This document shows, piece by piece, positions 26,953 to 38,117 of a DNA stretch of 64,000 nt. Numbering within the stretch: position 1 is the stretch's first letter; every line of letters begins with the position of its first letter. The DNA comes from Actinacidiphila guanduensis (GTDB taxonomy: Bacteria; Actinomycetota; Actinomycetes; Streptomycetales; Streptomycetaceae): NCBI RefSeq assembly GCF_900103985.1, contig NZ_FNIE01000016.1, positions 1-64,000 of the forward strand. Direction: 5' to 3'. The translations under genes and the position numbers were made by a program. Below the pieces are notes generated by a model. That model worked only from the letters and a program-made list of their open reading frames with translations. It was not told the DNA's origin and ran no database searches.

Positions 26953-29900
26953 GTGCATCTGAAGACCCTGACCCTGCGCGGCTTCAAGTCGTTCGCCTCC
27001 GCGACGACTCTGCGGTTCGAGCCCGGCATCACCTGCGTCGTCGGACCCAACGGCTCCGGCAAGTCCAACGTGGTGGACGCGCTGTCCTGGGTCATGGGCG
27101 AGCAGGGCGCCAAGTCGCTGCGCGGCGGCAAGATGGAGGACGTCATCTTCGCCGGCACCACCGGCCGCCCCCCGCTGGGCCGCGCCGAGGTGTCGCTGAC
27201 CATCGACAACACCGACGGCGTGCTGCCGATCGAGTACGCCGAGGTCACCATCACCCGGATCATGTTCCGCAACGGCGGCAGCGAGTACCAGATCAACGGC
27301 GACACCTGCCGGCTGCTGGACATTCAGGAGCTGCTGTCGGACTCCGGCATCGGCCGCGAGATGCACGTCATCGTCGGCCAGGGCCAGCTCGACTCGGTGC
27401 TGCACGCCGACCCGATGGGCCGCCGCGCCTTCATCGAGGAGGCCGCCGGCGTCCTGAAGCACCGCAAGCGCAAGGAGAAGGCGCTCCGCAAGCTCGACGC
27501 GATGCAGGCCAACCTCGCCCGCGTCACCGACCTCACCGCCGAACTGCGCCGCCAGCTCAAGCCGTTGGGCCGCCAGGCGCAGGTCGCCCGGCGGGCCGCC
27601 GTCATCCAGGCCGACCTGCGCGACGCCCGGCTGCGGCTGCTCGCCGACGACCTGGTCACCCTCCGCGAGGCGCTGCGCGCCGAGGTCGCCGACGAGGCCG
27701 CCCTCAAGGAGCGCCGGGACGCCGTCGAGGAGCAACTCGCCGAGGCGCTGCGGCGCGAGGCCCGTCTGGAGGAGCAGGTGCGGGCGCTCACCCCGCGGGT
27801 GAACGAGGCGCAGGCCACCTGGTACGCCCTGTCGCAGCTCACCGAGCGGGTCCGCGGCACCATCGGCCTGGCCGAGCAGCGCCACCGGCACGCCACCACC
27901 CAGCCGGCCGAGGAGCGGCGCGGCCGGGACCCGGAGGATATGGAGCGCGAGGCCGCCCGCATCCGCGAGCAGGAGGCCGAACTGGAGGAGGCGCTGGACG
28001 CCGCCCAGCGCGCCCTGGACGACACCGTCGCCCACCGCGCCGACCTGGAGCGCGCCCTGGCCGAGGAGGAGGCGCGGCTGCGCACCGCCGCCCGCGCCAT
28101 CGCCGACCGCCGCGAGGGCCTGGCCCGCCTGACCGCCCAGGTCAACGCGGCCCGCTCCAAGGCGGTTTCGGCCGAGGCGGAGATCGGCCGGCTCACCGTC
28201 GCCCGCGACGAGGCCCGCGAGCGCGCGGAGTCCGCGCAGGCCGAGTACGAGGAGCTGCGCGCGCAGGTCGAGGGCCTGGACGCCGACGACAGCGAGCTGG
28301 ACGCCCTGGTCGAGGCCGCACGCGAGGAACAGGCCGCCGCCGAGGAGGAGTTCACCGCCGCCCGCGAGGCCGCGACCGCCGCGGAGCGGCGCCGGGCCGC
28401 CGTCGCCGCCCGCCGTGACGCGCTCGCGCCCGCGCTGCGCCGCAAGGACGGCAGCGGGGCGCTGCTGGGCAACCCCGGCGTCCTGGGTTCCGCGGCCGCG
28501 CTGCTGAAGGTCGCCCCCGGCTACGAGGTGGCGCTCGCCGCGGCCCTGGGCGCGGCGGCCGACGCGGTGGCCGTCGCCGGCCCGTCCGCGGCCGCCGAGG
28601 CACTGCGCCACCTGCGCAAGAACGACGCGGGGCGCGCCGCCCTGCTGCTCGCCGACGCCCCCGCCCCGGCGGCGGAGGAGCAGCGCCCGCCGCTGCCGCC
28701 CGGCGTCCGCTGGGCCGCCGACCTGGTCACCGCGCCTGAGGAGCTGGCGCCCGCGGTGGCCCGGCTGCTGGCGCAGGTGGTGGTCGCCGGCACCCTGGAC
28801 GAGGCCGAGGCACTGGTCACCACCCACCCCGGCCTGGTCGCGGTGACCGCCGAAGGCGACACCCTCGCCGCCCACCTGGCGCAGGGCGGCTCCGCGGGCG
28901 CGCCCAGCGTCCTGGAGGTCCAGGCGCAGGTGGACGAGGCCACCGCCGAACTGGCCCGTCTGGAGGAGGAGTGCGCCGAGCTGGCGACGCGCCAGCAGGA
29001 GGCCAAGGAGCGCAGGTCGGCGGCCGCCCGCGCGGCCGACGAGCTGTCCCAGCGGCGCCGCGCGGCCGAGAAGCAGAAGGCGTCGGTCGCCCAGCAGCTC
29101 GGCCGGCACGGCGGGCAGGCCCGGGCCGCGGCCGGGGAGGCCGAGCGGGCGGCGGCCGCGGTCGTACGGGCCGAGGAGGCGATGGCGGCCGCGCGCGAGG
29201 AACTGGAGGAGCTGTCCTACCGGCTGGGCGAGGCGCAGGCCGAGCCGGGCGAGGAGGAGCCGGACACCTTCGCCCGGGACCGGCTGGCCGCGGACGGGGC
29301 CAACGCCCGGCAGACCGAGATGGAGGCGCGGCTGCAGGTCCGCACCCACGAGGAGCGGGTGAAGTCCCTGGCCGGGCGGGCCGATGGCCTGGACCGGGCG
29401 GCGCGCGCCGAGCGCGAGACCAGGGCGCGGGCCGAGCGGCGCCGGGCCCGGCTGGCGTACGAGGCGTCGGTGGCCGCCGCGGTGCTGGCCGGCGCCCGCG
29501 GGCTGCTCGACTGCGTGCAGGTCTCGCTCGGCCGGGCCGAGGCCGAACGGGCCGCCGCCGAGCAGGCCAGGGCCGAGCGGGAGGCCGAACTGGGCGCCGA
29601 GCGGCGGCGCGGCCGCGAGCTGAAGGCCGAGCTGGACAAGCTCACCGGCGATGTGCACAAGGGCGAGGTGCTGGGCGCGGAGAAGCGGCTGCGGATCGAG
29701 CAGCTGGAGGCCAAGGCGCTGGAGGAGCACGGCATGGAGCCGGCCGGCCTCGTCGCCGAGTACGGGCCCGACCAGTTGGTGCCGCCGTCCCCGCCGGCCG
29801 AGGGCGAGGTGCTCCCCGAGGACCCGGAGCACCCGCGCAACCAGCCCCGCCCGTACGCGCGGCCCGAGCAGGAGAAGCGGCTGCGGGCGGCCGAGAAGGC

Positions 29901-30534
29901 GTACGCCCAGCTGGGCAAGGTCAACCCGCTGGCGCTGGAGGAGTTCGCGGCCCTGGAGGAGCGGCACAAGTTCCTCACCGAGCAGCTGGAGGACCTCCGC
30001 AGGACCCGGGCGGACCTGCTGCAGGTCGTCAAGGATGTGGACGAGCGGGTGGAGCAGGTCTTCACCGCGGCCTTCCACGACACCGCCCGTGAGTTCGAGG
30101 GCGTCTTCTCCCGCCTTTTCCCAGGTGGCGAGGGGCGGCTGCTGCTCACCGACCCGGACAACATGCTCACCACAGGCGTGGAGGTTGAAGCCAGGCCGCC
30201 CGGGAAGAAGGTCAAACGGCTGTCGCTCCTGTCGGGAGGTGAGCGCTCGCTGACCGCGGTGGCGATGCTGGTGTCGATCTTCAAGGCCCGGCCGAGTCCG
30301 TTCTACGTGATGGACGAGGTCGAGGCCGCGCTGGACGACACCAACCTCCAGCGGCTGATCCGGATCATGGAGGAGCTGCAGGAGAGCTCGCAGCTCATCG
30401 TGATCACGCACCAGAAGCGGACGATGGAGGTCGCCGATGCCCTGTACGGCGTATCGATGCAGGGCGACGGTGTCTCCAAGGTGATCAGCCAGCGGCTGCG
30501 GGACGGGAAGCGCCAGGCCCTGGAGAGCGCCTGA
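26953..30534 (+). CDS. smc: Chromosome segregation SMC ATPase
   Basis: A 1193-residue condensin core ATPase that organises and segregates chromosomes. Walker A GPNGSGKS is near residue 30; two long coiled coils flank a hinge (about residues 505-670, LLGNPGVLGSAAALLKV ... VLEVQAQV). The C-terminal head has the signature LLSGGERSLTAVAML near residue 1093 and Walker B FYVMDEVEAALDDTN near 1118. It is encoded apart from scpA/scpB. The GTG opens directly into HLKTLTLRGFKSFA. Confidence 0.97.
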   Translation: MHLKTLTLRGFKSFASATTLRFEPGITCVVGPNGSGKSNVVDALSWVMGEQGAKSLRGGKMEDVIFAGTTGRPPLGRAEVSLTIDNTDGVLPIEYAEVTITRIMFRNGGSEYQINGDTCRLLDIQELLSDSGIGREMHVIVGQGQLDSVLHADPMGRRAFIEEAAGVLKHRKRKEKALRKLDAMQANLARVTDLTAELRRQLKPLGRQAQVARRAAVIQADLRDARLRLLADDLVTLREALRAEVADEAALKERRDAVEEQLAEALRREARLEEQVRALTPRVNEAQATWYALSQLTERVRGTIGLAEQRHRHATTQPAEERRGRDPEDMEREAARIREQEAELEEALDAAQRALDDTVAHRADLERALAEEEARLRTAARAIADRREGLARLTAQVNAARSKAVSAEAEIGRLTVARDEARERAESAQAEYEELRAQVEGLDADDSELDALVEAAREEQAAAEEEFTAAREAATAAERRRAAVAARRDALAPALRRKDGSGALLGNPGVLGSAAALLKVAPGYEVALAAALGAAADAVAVAGPSAAAEALRHLRKNDAGRAALLLADAPAPAAEEQRPPLPPGVRWAADLVTAPEELAPAVARLLAQVVVAGTLDEAEALVTTHPGLVAVTAEGDTLAAHLAQGGSAGAPSVLEVQAQVDEATAELARLEEECAELATRQQEAKERRSAAARAADELSQRRRAAEKQKASVAQQLGRHGGQARAAAGEAERAAAAVVRAEEAMAAAREELEELSYRLGEAQAEPGEEEPDTFARDRLAADGANARQTEMEARLQVRTHEERVKSLAGRADGLDRAARAERETRARAERRRARLAYEASVAAAVLAGARGLLDCVQVSLGRAEAERAAAEQARAEREAELGAERRRGRELKAELDKLTGDVHKGEVLGAEKRLRIEQLEAKALEEHGMEPAGLVAEYGPDQLVPPSPPAEGEVLPEDPEHPRNQPRPYARPEQEKRLRAAEKAYAQLGKVNPLALEEFAALEERHKFLTEQLEDLRRTRADLLQVVKDVDERVEQVFTAAFHDTAREFEGVFSRLFPGGEGRLLLTDPDNMLTTGVEVEARPPGKKVKRLSLLSGGERSLTAVAMLVSIFKARPSPFYVMDEVEAALDDTNLQRLIRIMEELQESSQLIVITHQKRTMEVADALYGVSMQGDGVSKVISQRLRDGKRQALESA

Positions 30535-30784
30535 GCGGGCCCCGGAACAGGGTCCGGCGCTCTCCATCGTTCAGGAAATGAAATGAAGCTGTCCGAGTAG
30601 TCCCTTCTGTGCCGTGTGCTGTGGCTGGAGTGGCGATTGGCTGATTTTTGTATTCGGAACATGAACGCATACCCTCAAGAGGTCCTATCAGGCGTTCGAG
30701 TGGTGGCCGGTGCGAGGTCGGCCAACACTTGAAGATCCAGACCCTCATGTGAGGGCTCACCGCCGAGCCCGAGGAGCACTTACG

Positions 30785-32212
30785 TTGACCAGCACCGCAC
30801 GACCGACCGGTACACCGGACAGCCTTCCGGGGAGCGAACACCTCGGGCATGTCGTCTTCATCACCGCGGCCGCCGCCATGGGCGGCTTTCTCTTCGGCTA
30901 CGACAGCTCGGTGATCAACGGCGCCGTCGAGGCGATCCGGGACAAGTACGACATCGGCTCGGCGGCCCTCGCCCAGGTCATCGCCGTCGCCCTGATCGGC
31001 TGCGCGATCGGCGCCGCCACCGCCGGCCGCATCGCCGACCGGATCGGCCGCATCCGCTGCATGCAGATCGCCTCCGTGCTCTTCACCATCTCCGCCGTCG
31101 GCTCCGCCCTGCCCTTCGCGCTGTGGGACCTGGCGCTGTGGCGGATCATCGGCGGCTTCGCCATCGGCATGGCCTCGGTGATCGGCCCCGCCTACATCGC
31201 CGAGGTGTCCCCGCCCGCCTACCGGGGCCGGCTCGCCTCCTTCCAGCAGGCCGCGATCGTGCTCGGCATCGCCATCTCCCAGCTGGTCAACTACGGCATC
31301 CTGCAGGCCGCGAACGGCAAGCAGCGCGGCCACCTGATCGGCCTGGAGGCCTGGCAGGTCATGCTCGGCGTGATGGTCGTCCCGGCGGTGATCTACGGCC
31401 TGCTGTCCTTCGCCATCCCCGAGTCCCCGCGCTTCCTGCTCAGCGTCGACCGCGAGAAGGAGGCCCGCGCGGTCCTCGCCGACGTCGAGGGCGCGAACAC
31501 CGACCTCGACGCCCGGGTGCAGGAGATCCGCACCGCCATGCGGCGCGAGCACAAGTCCACCTTCGGCGACCTGCTCAAGCCCGGCCCGCGCACCGTGCGC
31601 AACTTCCTGCCGATCGTGTGGATCGGCATCGGGCTGTCCGCCTTCCAGCAGCTGGTCGGCATCAACGTGGCCTTCTACTACTCCTCCACGCTGTGGCAGT
31701 CCGTCGGCATCGACCCGACCAGCTCGTTCTTCTACTCCTTCACCACCTCGATCGTGAACATCATCGGCACGGTGATCGCGATGATCTTCGTGGACCGGAT
31801 CGGCCGCCGCCCGCTCGCCCTGATCGGCTCCTCCGGCATGGCCGTCGCGCTCGCCCTGGAGGCGTGGGCCTTCTCCGCCAAGCACGGCGCCACGCTGCCC
31901 AACACCCAGGGCACCGTCGCCCTGATCGCCGCCCACTGCTTCGTGCTCTTCTTCGCCCTGTCCTGGGGCGTGGTGGTCTGGGTCTTCCTCGGCGAGATGT
32001 TCCCGAACCGGATCCGCGCCGCCGCGCTCGGCGTCGCCGCCTCCGCGCAGTGGATCGCCAACTGGGCCATCACCGCGAGTTTCCCGAGCCTGGCCGACTG
32101 GAACCTGTCGGGCACCTACGTGATCTACACCTGCTTCGCGCTCCTCTCGATCCCCTTCGTCCTGCTCTTCGTCAAGGAGACCAAGGGCAAGACCCTGGAG
32201 GAGATGGGCTGA
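30785..32212 (+). CDS. glcP: Glucose permease, sugar-porter MFS (GlcP)
   Basis: A 475-residue, 12-helix major facilitator of the sugar-porter family, likely importing glucose by proton symport. Signatures: GGFLFGYDSSVINGA in helix 1, GRIADRIGRIRCM, PESPRFLL, the sugar-binding QQLVGINVAFYYSS in helix 7, and VETKGKTLEE-like KETKGKTLEEMG at the end. In S. coelicolor the gene at this place between smc and ftsY is glcP1. The TTG start follows GAGGAG at 30771-30776. The 250-bp upstream gap is comparatively AT-rich (30600-30670) and probably holds its promoter. Confidence 0.93.
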   Translation: MTSTARPTGTPDSLPGSEHLGHVVFITAAAAMGGFLFGYDSSVINGAVEAIRDKYDIGSAALAQVIAVALIGCAIGAATAGRIADRIGRIRCMQIASVLFTISAVGSALPFALWDLALWRIIGGFAIGMASVIGPAYIAEVSPPAYRGRLASFQQAAIVLGIAISQLVNYGILQAANGKQRGHLIGLEAWQVMLGVMVVPAVIYGLLSFAIPESPRFLLSVDREKEARAVLADVEGANTDLDARVQEIRTAMRREHKSTFGDLLKPGPRTVRNFLPIVWIGIGLSAFQQLVGINVAFYYSSTLWQSVGIDPTSSFFYSFTTSIVNIIGTVIAMIFVDRIGRRPLALIGSSGMAVALALEAWAFSAKHGATLPNTQGTVALIAAHCFVLFFALSWGVVVWVFLGEMFPNRIRAAALGVAASAQWIANWAITASFPSLADWNLSGTYVIYTCFALLSIPFVLLFVKETKGKTLEEMG

Positions 32213-32245
32213 GGGCGGGACCCCTTCGCCTAGGCTTGGTGGGCT

Positions 32246-33451
32246 ATGGAAATCGTGATCCTTGTCGTCGTCATCGCCCTGGTCGTGGTCCTGGGGGCCG
32301 GCGGGCTGGTGGTCGGCAGCCGCCGCAGGAAGAAGCAGCTGCCGTCGCCGCCGCCGAGCACCCCCGAGATCACCAAGCCTCCAGCCGAACCGCACATCGG
32401 CGACGAGGCCGCCACACAGACCGAGGAGTCCCGCCGCACCATCGAGGAGGTGGAGCTCCCCGGCGCCACCGCCGCGCCGGAGGCGCCCGCCCCCGAGACG
32501 GTGCCCGAGGTGGTCATCGAGCGGCCGGAGCCCAGCGCCGGCCGGCTGGTGCGGCTGCGCTCCCGCCTGTCCCGCTCCCAGAACTCGCTCGGCAAGGGCC
32601 TGCTCACCCTGCTCTCCAGGGAGCGGCTCGACGAGGACACCTGGGAGGAGGTCGAGGACACCCTCATCACCGCCGACGTGGGTGTGGCCCCCACCCAGGA
32701 ACTGGTCGAGCGGCTGCGCACCCGGGTCCGCGTCCTGGGCACCCGCACGCCGGAGGAGCTGCGCGCCCTGCTGCGCGAGGAGCTCGTCGCGCTGGTCGAC
32801 CCCACGCTCGACCGCACGCTGCACACCGACAGCCACGAGGAGTCGCCCGGCGTCGTCCTGGTCGTCGGGGTGAACGGCACCGGCAAGACCACCACCACCG
32901 GCAAGCTCGCCCGGGTGCTGGTCGCCGACGGCCACAGCGTCGTACTGGGCGCCGCCGACACTTTCCGCGCCGCCGCCGCCGACCAGCTGCAGACCTGGGG
33001 CGAGCGGGTCGGCGCCCGCACCGTGCGCGGGCCCGAGGGCGGCGACCCCGCCTCCATCGCCTTCGACGCCGTCAAGGAAGGCATCGCCCAGGGCGCGGAC
33101 ACCGTGCTCATCGACACCGCCGGGCGGCTGCACACCAAGACCGGCCTGATGGACGAGCTGGGCAAGGTCAAGCGGGTCGTGGAGAAGCACGGGCCGGTGG
33201 ACGAGGTGCTGCTGGTGCTCGACGCCACCACCGGGCAGAACGGCCTGGTGCAGGCGCGGGTCTTCGCCGAGGTGGTCGACATCACCGGCATCGTGCTCAC
33301 CAAGCTCGACGGCACCGCCAAGGGCGGCATCGTCGTCGCCGTGCAGCGCGAGCTGGGCGTCCCGGTCAAGCTGATCGGCCTCGGCGAGGGCGCGGACGAC
33401 CTGGCCCCCTTCGAGCCGGGCGCCTTCGTGGACGCGCTCATCGGGGACTAG
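32246..33451 (+). CDS. ftsY: Signal recognition particle receptor FtsY
   Basis: A 401-residue SRP GTPase that receives ribosome-SRP complexes at the membrane. Unlike E. coli FtsY it begins with a true membrane segment (IVILVVVIALVVVLGAGGLVV), then an acidic Pro/Glu linker to about residue 100, and the NG domain: GVNGTGKTTTT near residue 208, DTFRAAAADQL, DTAGRLHTK and TKLDGTAKGG. TAGGCT (32231-32236) ends 9 nt before the ATG, a leaderless-type promoter. Confidence 0.96.
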   Translation: MEIVILVVVIALVVVLGAGGLVVGSRRRKKQLPSPPPSTPEITKPPAEPHIGDEAATQTEESRRTIEEVELPGATAAPEAPAPETVPEVVIERPEPSAGRLVRLRSRLSRSQNSLGKGLLTLLSRERLDEDTWEEVEDTLITADVGVAPTQELVERLRTRVRVLGTRTPEELRALLREELVALVDPTLDRTLHTDSHEESPGVVLVVGVNGTGKTTTTGKLARVLVADGHSVVLGAADTFRAAAADQLQTWGERVGARTVRGPEGGDPASIAFDAVKEGIAQGADTVLIDTAGRLHTKTGLMDELGKVKRVVEKHGPVDEVLLVLDATTGQNGLVQARVFAEVVDITGIVLTKLDGTAKGGIVVAVQRELGVPVKLIGLGEGADDLAPFEPGAFVDALIGD

Positions 33452-33534
33452 CGGCGCGCGACCGGCGGCGATCGGCGGCGACTGGTGGTCCGGCCGGGCC
33501 CGCCGCCCGCAGCAGCCGGCACGTCGTCCACGTG

Positions 33535-33568
33535 GTAAGGGGCACTCGCGATGGCGGGTGCCCCTTAC
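33535..33568 (+). terminator. Terminator after ftsY
   Basis: An 11-bp perfect stem (33535-33545 with 33558-33568; arm GTAAGGGGCAC) with a 12-nt loop. No long T-run. Confidence 0.65.
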
Positions 33569-33597
33569 GTGTTCCGCTTGCCCGTGCCCTGGCACGT

Positions 33598-33669
<72 letters not shown>

Positions 33670-33749
33670 GTGCTGCCGCTACGCCGCCTGGCGTACGGGC
33701 GCGGCCGCCCCTGCCCGGCCGCGGTGTATACGGAAAGGCCGCGGCGGAG

Positions 33750-34469
33750 CTACGCGTACGCCCGCTCGCGGTGCGCCACGTACGCCAGGGTGCCCAGCAG
33801 CAGGCGCGCCTCGGGCGGCTGGCGCACGGTGTCCTGGCGCGGCTCGCGCAGCCAGCGCACCGGGCCGAGCCCGCCGAAGTCCGAGGGGGGAGCGGTGACA
33901 TGGTCGCCCGGGCCGAGGCAGCGCAGGTCGAGTCGCGCGTCGTCCCAGCCCATCCGGTAGAGCAGCTGCGGCAGTTCGGCCGCCGCGCCCGGCGCGACGA
34001 AGAACTGCGCCCGCCCGGTCGGCGTCAGCAGCACCGGGCCGAGCCGCAGCCCCATCCGCTCCAGCCGCACCACCGCCCGCCGCCCCGGCGCCTCGGCCAC
34101 GTCGATCACGTCGAAGGAGCGCCCCGCGGGCAGCAGCACCGAGGCCCCCGGCAGCCGGCTCCACACCTGGGCGGCCTGCTCGGGACCGGCCCCCGGCGGC
34201 ACCTCCGCCGATGGGTCCAGCGGGTGCGCGCCCGGCCGCCCGCAGCCGTCCCGCCCGCACGAGCACGCGCTCCCGCCGCGCCCGGCCCGGGCGCCGGGCA
34301 CGACGGCCCACCCGCACCGCGCGGTGTACTCCGCCACGGTGACGCACACCGCGGAGTGCGTCCTGCGGCGCGCCGCCCACCCGCCGGGCAGCGCCGCCGC
34401 CCGTGCCGCGTCCCGCACGCCGGTCCGGTGCTGCCGCATCTCGCGCATGCTGCCGATCGAGAACACCAT
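33750..34469 (-). CDS. Bifunctional DNA primase/polymerase-like (Prim-Pol N-terminal) protein
   Basis: A 239-residue protein with the Streptomyces Prim-Pol N-terminal pattern: AEYTARCGWAVVPGAR, a Cys cluster CSCGRDGCGRPGAHPL, and FDVIDVAEAPGRRAV where the usual acidic catalytic pair would sit. Part of the metal-binding set may be missing, so polymerase activity is doubtful. GGAGGGG precedes the ATG on the reverse strand. It is divergent from nsdA with about 200 bp between; the same neighbour is found in S. coelicolor as I recall. Confidence 0.78.
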   Translation of the reverse strand: MVFSIGSMREMRQHRTGVRDAARAAALPGGWAARRRTHSAVCVTVAEYTARCGWAVVPGARAGRGGSACSCGRDGCGRPGAHPLDPSAEVPPGAGPEQAAQVWSRLPGASVLLPAGRSFDVIDVAEAPGRRAVVRLERMGLRLGPVLLTPTGRAQFFVAPGAAAELPQLLYRMGWDDARLDLRCLGPGDHVTAPPSDFGGLGPVRWLREPRQDTVRQPPEARLLLGTLAYVAHRERAYA

Positions 34470-34672
34470 GACCCCTCCAACGGATCGCCGCCGCCGATGG
34501 TTACGCATCCCCGTGTGATACTCCCGGCGGCATGTGTCAAGTGAATCGCCTGTCGGCGCGCGGGAGTTCATTCGAAGGGGTGGCGAATGGTGGCGTTTCC
34601 GCAATTGCGCCGCCACCCGGGTGACCACCGCACTAGTTTGCTTGGCAGCAGACGTGGGATGGGGGCGCGACC

Positions 34673-36130
34673 GTGGCAGGCACACCGGACAAGCAGCCCA
34701 ACGCACAGCTGACCTCCTGGTTCGTGCGCAGTGGCTGGTCGAAGGGCGAACTCGCCCGTCAGGTCAACCGCAGAGCCCGCCAGTTGGGCGCGCACCACGT
34801 GAGCACCGACACCTCCCGGGTGCGCCGCTGGCTGGACGGCGAGCAGCCCCGCGAGCCGATCCCGCGCATCCTGTCCGAGCTGTTCTCCGAGCGGTTCGGC
34901 TGCGTGGTGCCCGTCGAGGACCTCGGGCTGCGCCCCGCCCACCAGCCCCCCGCGGGCGGCGACATCGACCTGCCGTGGGCCGGCCCGCAGACCGTCCAGC
35001 TGATCAACGAGTTCTCCCGCAGCGACCTGATGCTCGGCCGCCGCGGCTTCCTCGGCACCTCGCTGGCGCTGAGCGCCGGGCCCGCCCTGCTCGAACCCAT
35101 GCAGCGCTGGCTGGTGCCCTCCGCCCAGGCCGCCCAGCCCGTCCCGATCGGGGCGAACCGGGACGCGGGCGGGCGCCCCTCGCGCCTGTCCGAGGAGGAG
35201 TTGCAATTGCTGGAGTCCACCGCGGCGATGTTCCGCGAGTGGGACAACCAGTGCGGCGGCGGGCTGCGCCGCAAGGCGGTCGTCGGCCAGCTGCACGAGG
35301 TCACCGACCTGCTCCAGGAGCAGCACCCCGAGGACGTCACCCGCCGGCTCTACCGCATCACCGCCGACCTCGCCGCGCTCGCCGGCTGGATGAGCTACGA
35401 CGTCGGCCTGCAGCCCACCGCCCAGAAGTACCTGGTGCTCGCCCTGCACGCGGCCAAGGAGGCCGGCGACCGCCCGCTGGGCGCCTTCGTGCTGTCCTCC
35501 ATGAGCCGCCAGATGATCCACCTGGACCGGCCCGACGACGCCCTGGAGCTGATCCACCTCGCCCAGTACGGCGCCCGCGACAGCGCCGGGGCCACCACCC
35601 AGGCGATGCTGCACGCCCTGGAGGCGCGCGCCTACGCCAACATGGGCCAGGTCAACAAGTGCCACCGGGCGGTGCGGATGGCCGAGGACACCTTCGCCGA
35701 CGCCCGGCCCGAGGAGGACCCCACCTGGATCAGCTTCTTCACCGAGGCCGAACTGCACGCCGAGAACGCCCACTCCTACCGCGACCTGGCCTACGTCGCC
35801 GGCCGCAGCCCCACCTACGCCTCACTGGCGCAGCCCGAGATGCAGGCCGCCGTCGACGGCTTCCGCGAGGACGCCGTCCACCAGCGCGCCTACGCGCTCA
35901 ACCTCGTCGGCATGGGCACCGTCCACCTGCTGATGCGCGAGCCCGAGCAGGCCGCCCACTTCACCGAGCACGCCATCGGCGTCGCCAAGAGGGTGCGCTC
36001 CGAGCGCGTCAACACCCGTATCCGCAAGACCACCGACACGGCGGTGCGGGAATTCGGCGACGTCCCCGAGGTGGCCCGGCTCGCCGAGCGCCTCTCCCGG
36101 GAACTCCCCGACGTCGCGGAATCCGCGTGA
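34673..36130 (+). CDS. nsdA: NsdA, negative regulator of sporulation and antibiotic production
   Basis: A 485-residue protein. The N-terminus (LTSWFVRSGWSKGELARQVN ... VRRWLDGEQPREPIP) is helix-turn-helix-like; the rest is a series of TPR-type helical repeats (DRPLGAFVLSSMSRQMIHLD and following). In S. coelicolor, loss of nsdA raises antibiotic output and sporulation. The GTG at 34673 opens into VAGTPDKQPNAQLTSW; start support is family similarity. Genome place between the Prim-Pol-like gene and amtB matches. Confidence 0.92.
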   Translation: MAGTPDKQPNAQLTSWFVRSGWSKGELARQVNRRARQLGAHHVSTDTSRVRRWLDGEQPREPIPRILSELFSERFGCVVPVEDLGLRPAHQPPAGGDIDLPWAGPQTVQLINEFSRSDLMLGRRGFLGTSLALSAGPALLEPMQRWLVPSAQAAQPVPIGANRDAGGRPSRLSEEELQLLESTAAMFREWDNQCGGGLRRKAVVGQLHEVTDLLQEQHPEDVTRRLYRITADLAALAGWMSYDVGLQPTAQKYLVLALHAAKEAGDRPLGAFVLSSMSRQMIHLDRPDDALELIHLAQYGARDSAGATTQAMLHALEARAYANMGQVNKCHRAVRMAEDTFADARPEEDPTWISFFTEAELHAENAHSYRDLAYVAGRSPTYASLAQPEMQAAVDGFREDAVHQRAYALNLVGMGTVHLLMREPEQAAHFTEHAIGVAKRVRSERVNTRIRKTTDTAVREFGDVPEVARLAERLSRELPDVAESA

Positions 36131-36225
36131 CCGCGCGGCCGGCGGCCGGCGTACCGTCACCGCAGACCGCCTGCTTTCCCACCCGTATACATCCTTCACC
36201 GCACCTGGGGGTGGTTCATCTTCGC

Positions 36226-36261
36226 GTAACGTGGGCGACTTCTTCGTCACGGGCGTGAAAC
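36226..36261 (+). promoter_or_regulatory. GlnR-like box upstream of amtB
   Basis: GTCAC-N6-GAAAC at 36246-36261 is an exact GlnR half-site. A second GTAAC is at 36226-36230, but its partner is degenerate (GACTT) and the two halves are 20 nt apart instead of 22. It lies 105 nt before amtB. GlnR activation of amtB-glnK-glnD under nitrogen limitation is established in Streptomyces. Confidence 0.6.
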
Positions 36262-36365
36262 ATCATGACCCATCGGGCGAAACCCGCCTCGGCCAACCTC
36301 GACCCCAATACCGGCCCACCCCTTGCACCGCCCGCACGGGCCGTTCTGATGACGAGGAGACGCCG

Positions 36366-38029
<1,664 letters not shown>

Positions 38030-38117
38030 GGTCCGCCCCACCCGGCCGGGCGCGACGCGTCCGGCAGGACCCGGGCCGGCCACCGGTCCCGGCACCGACG
38101 ACACCAGCGGAGCACGA

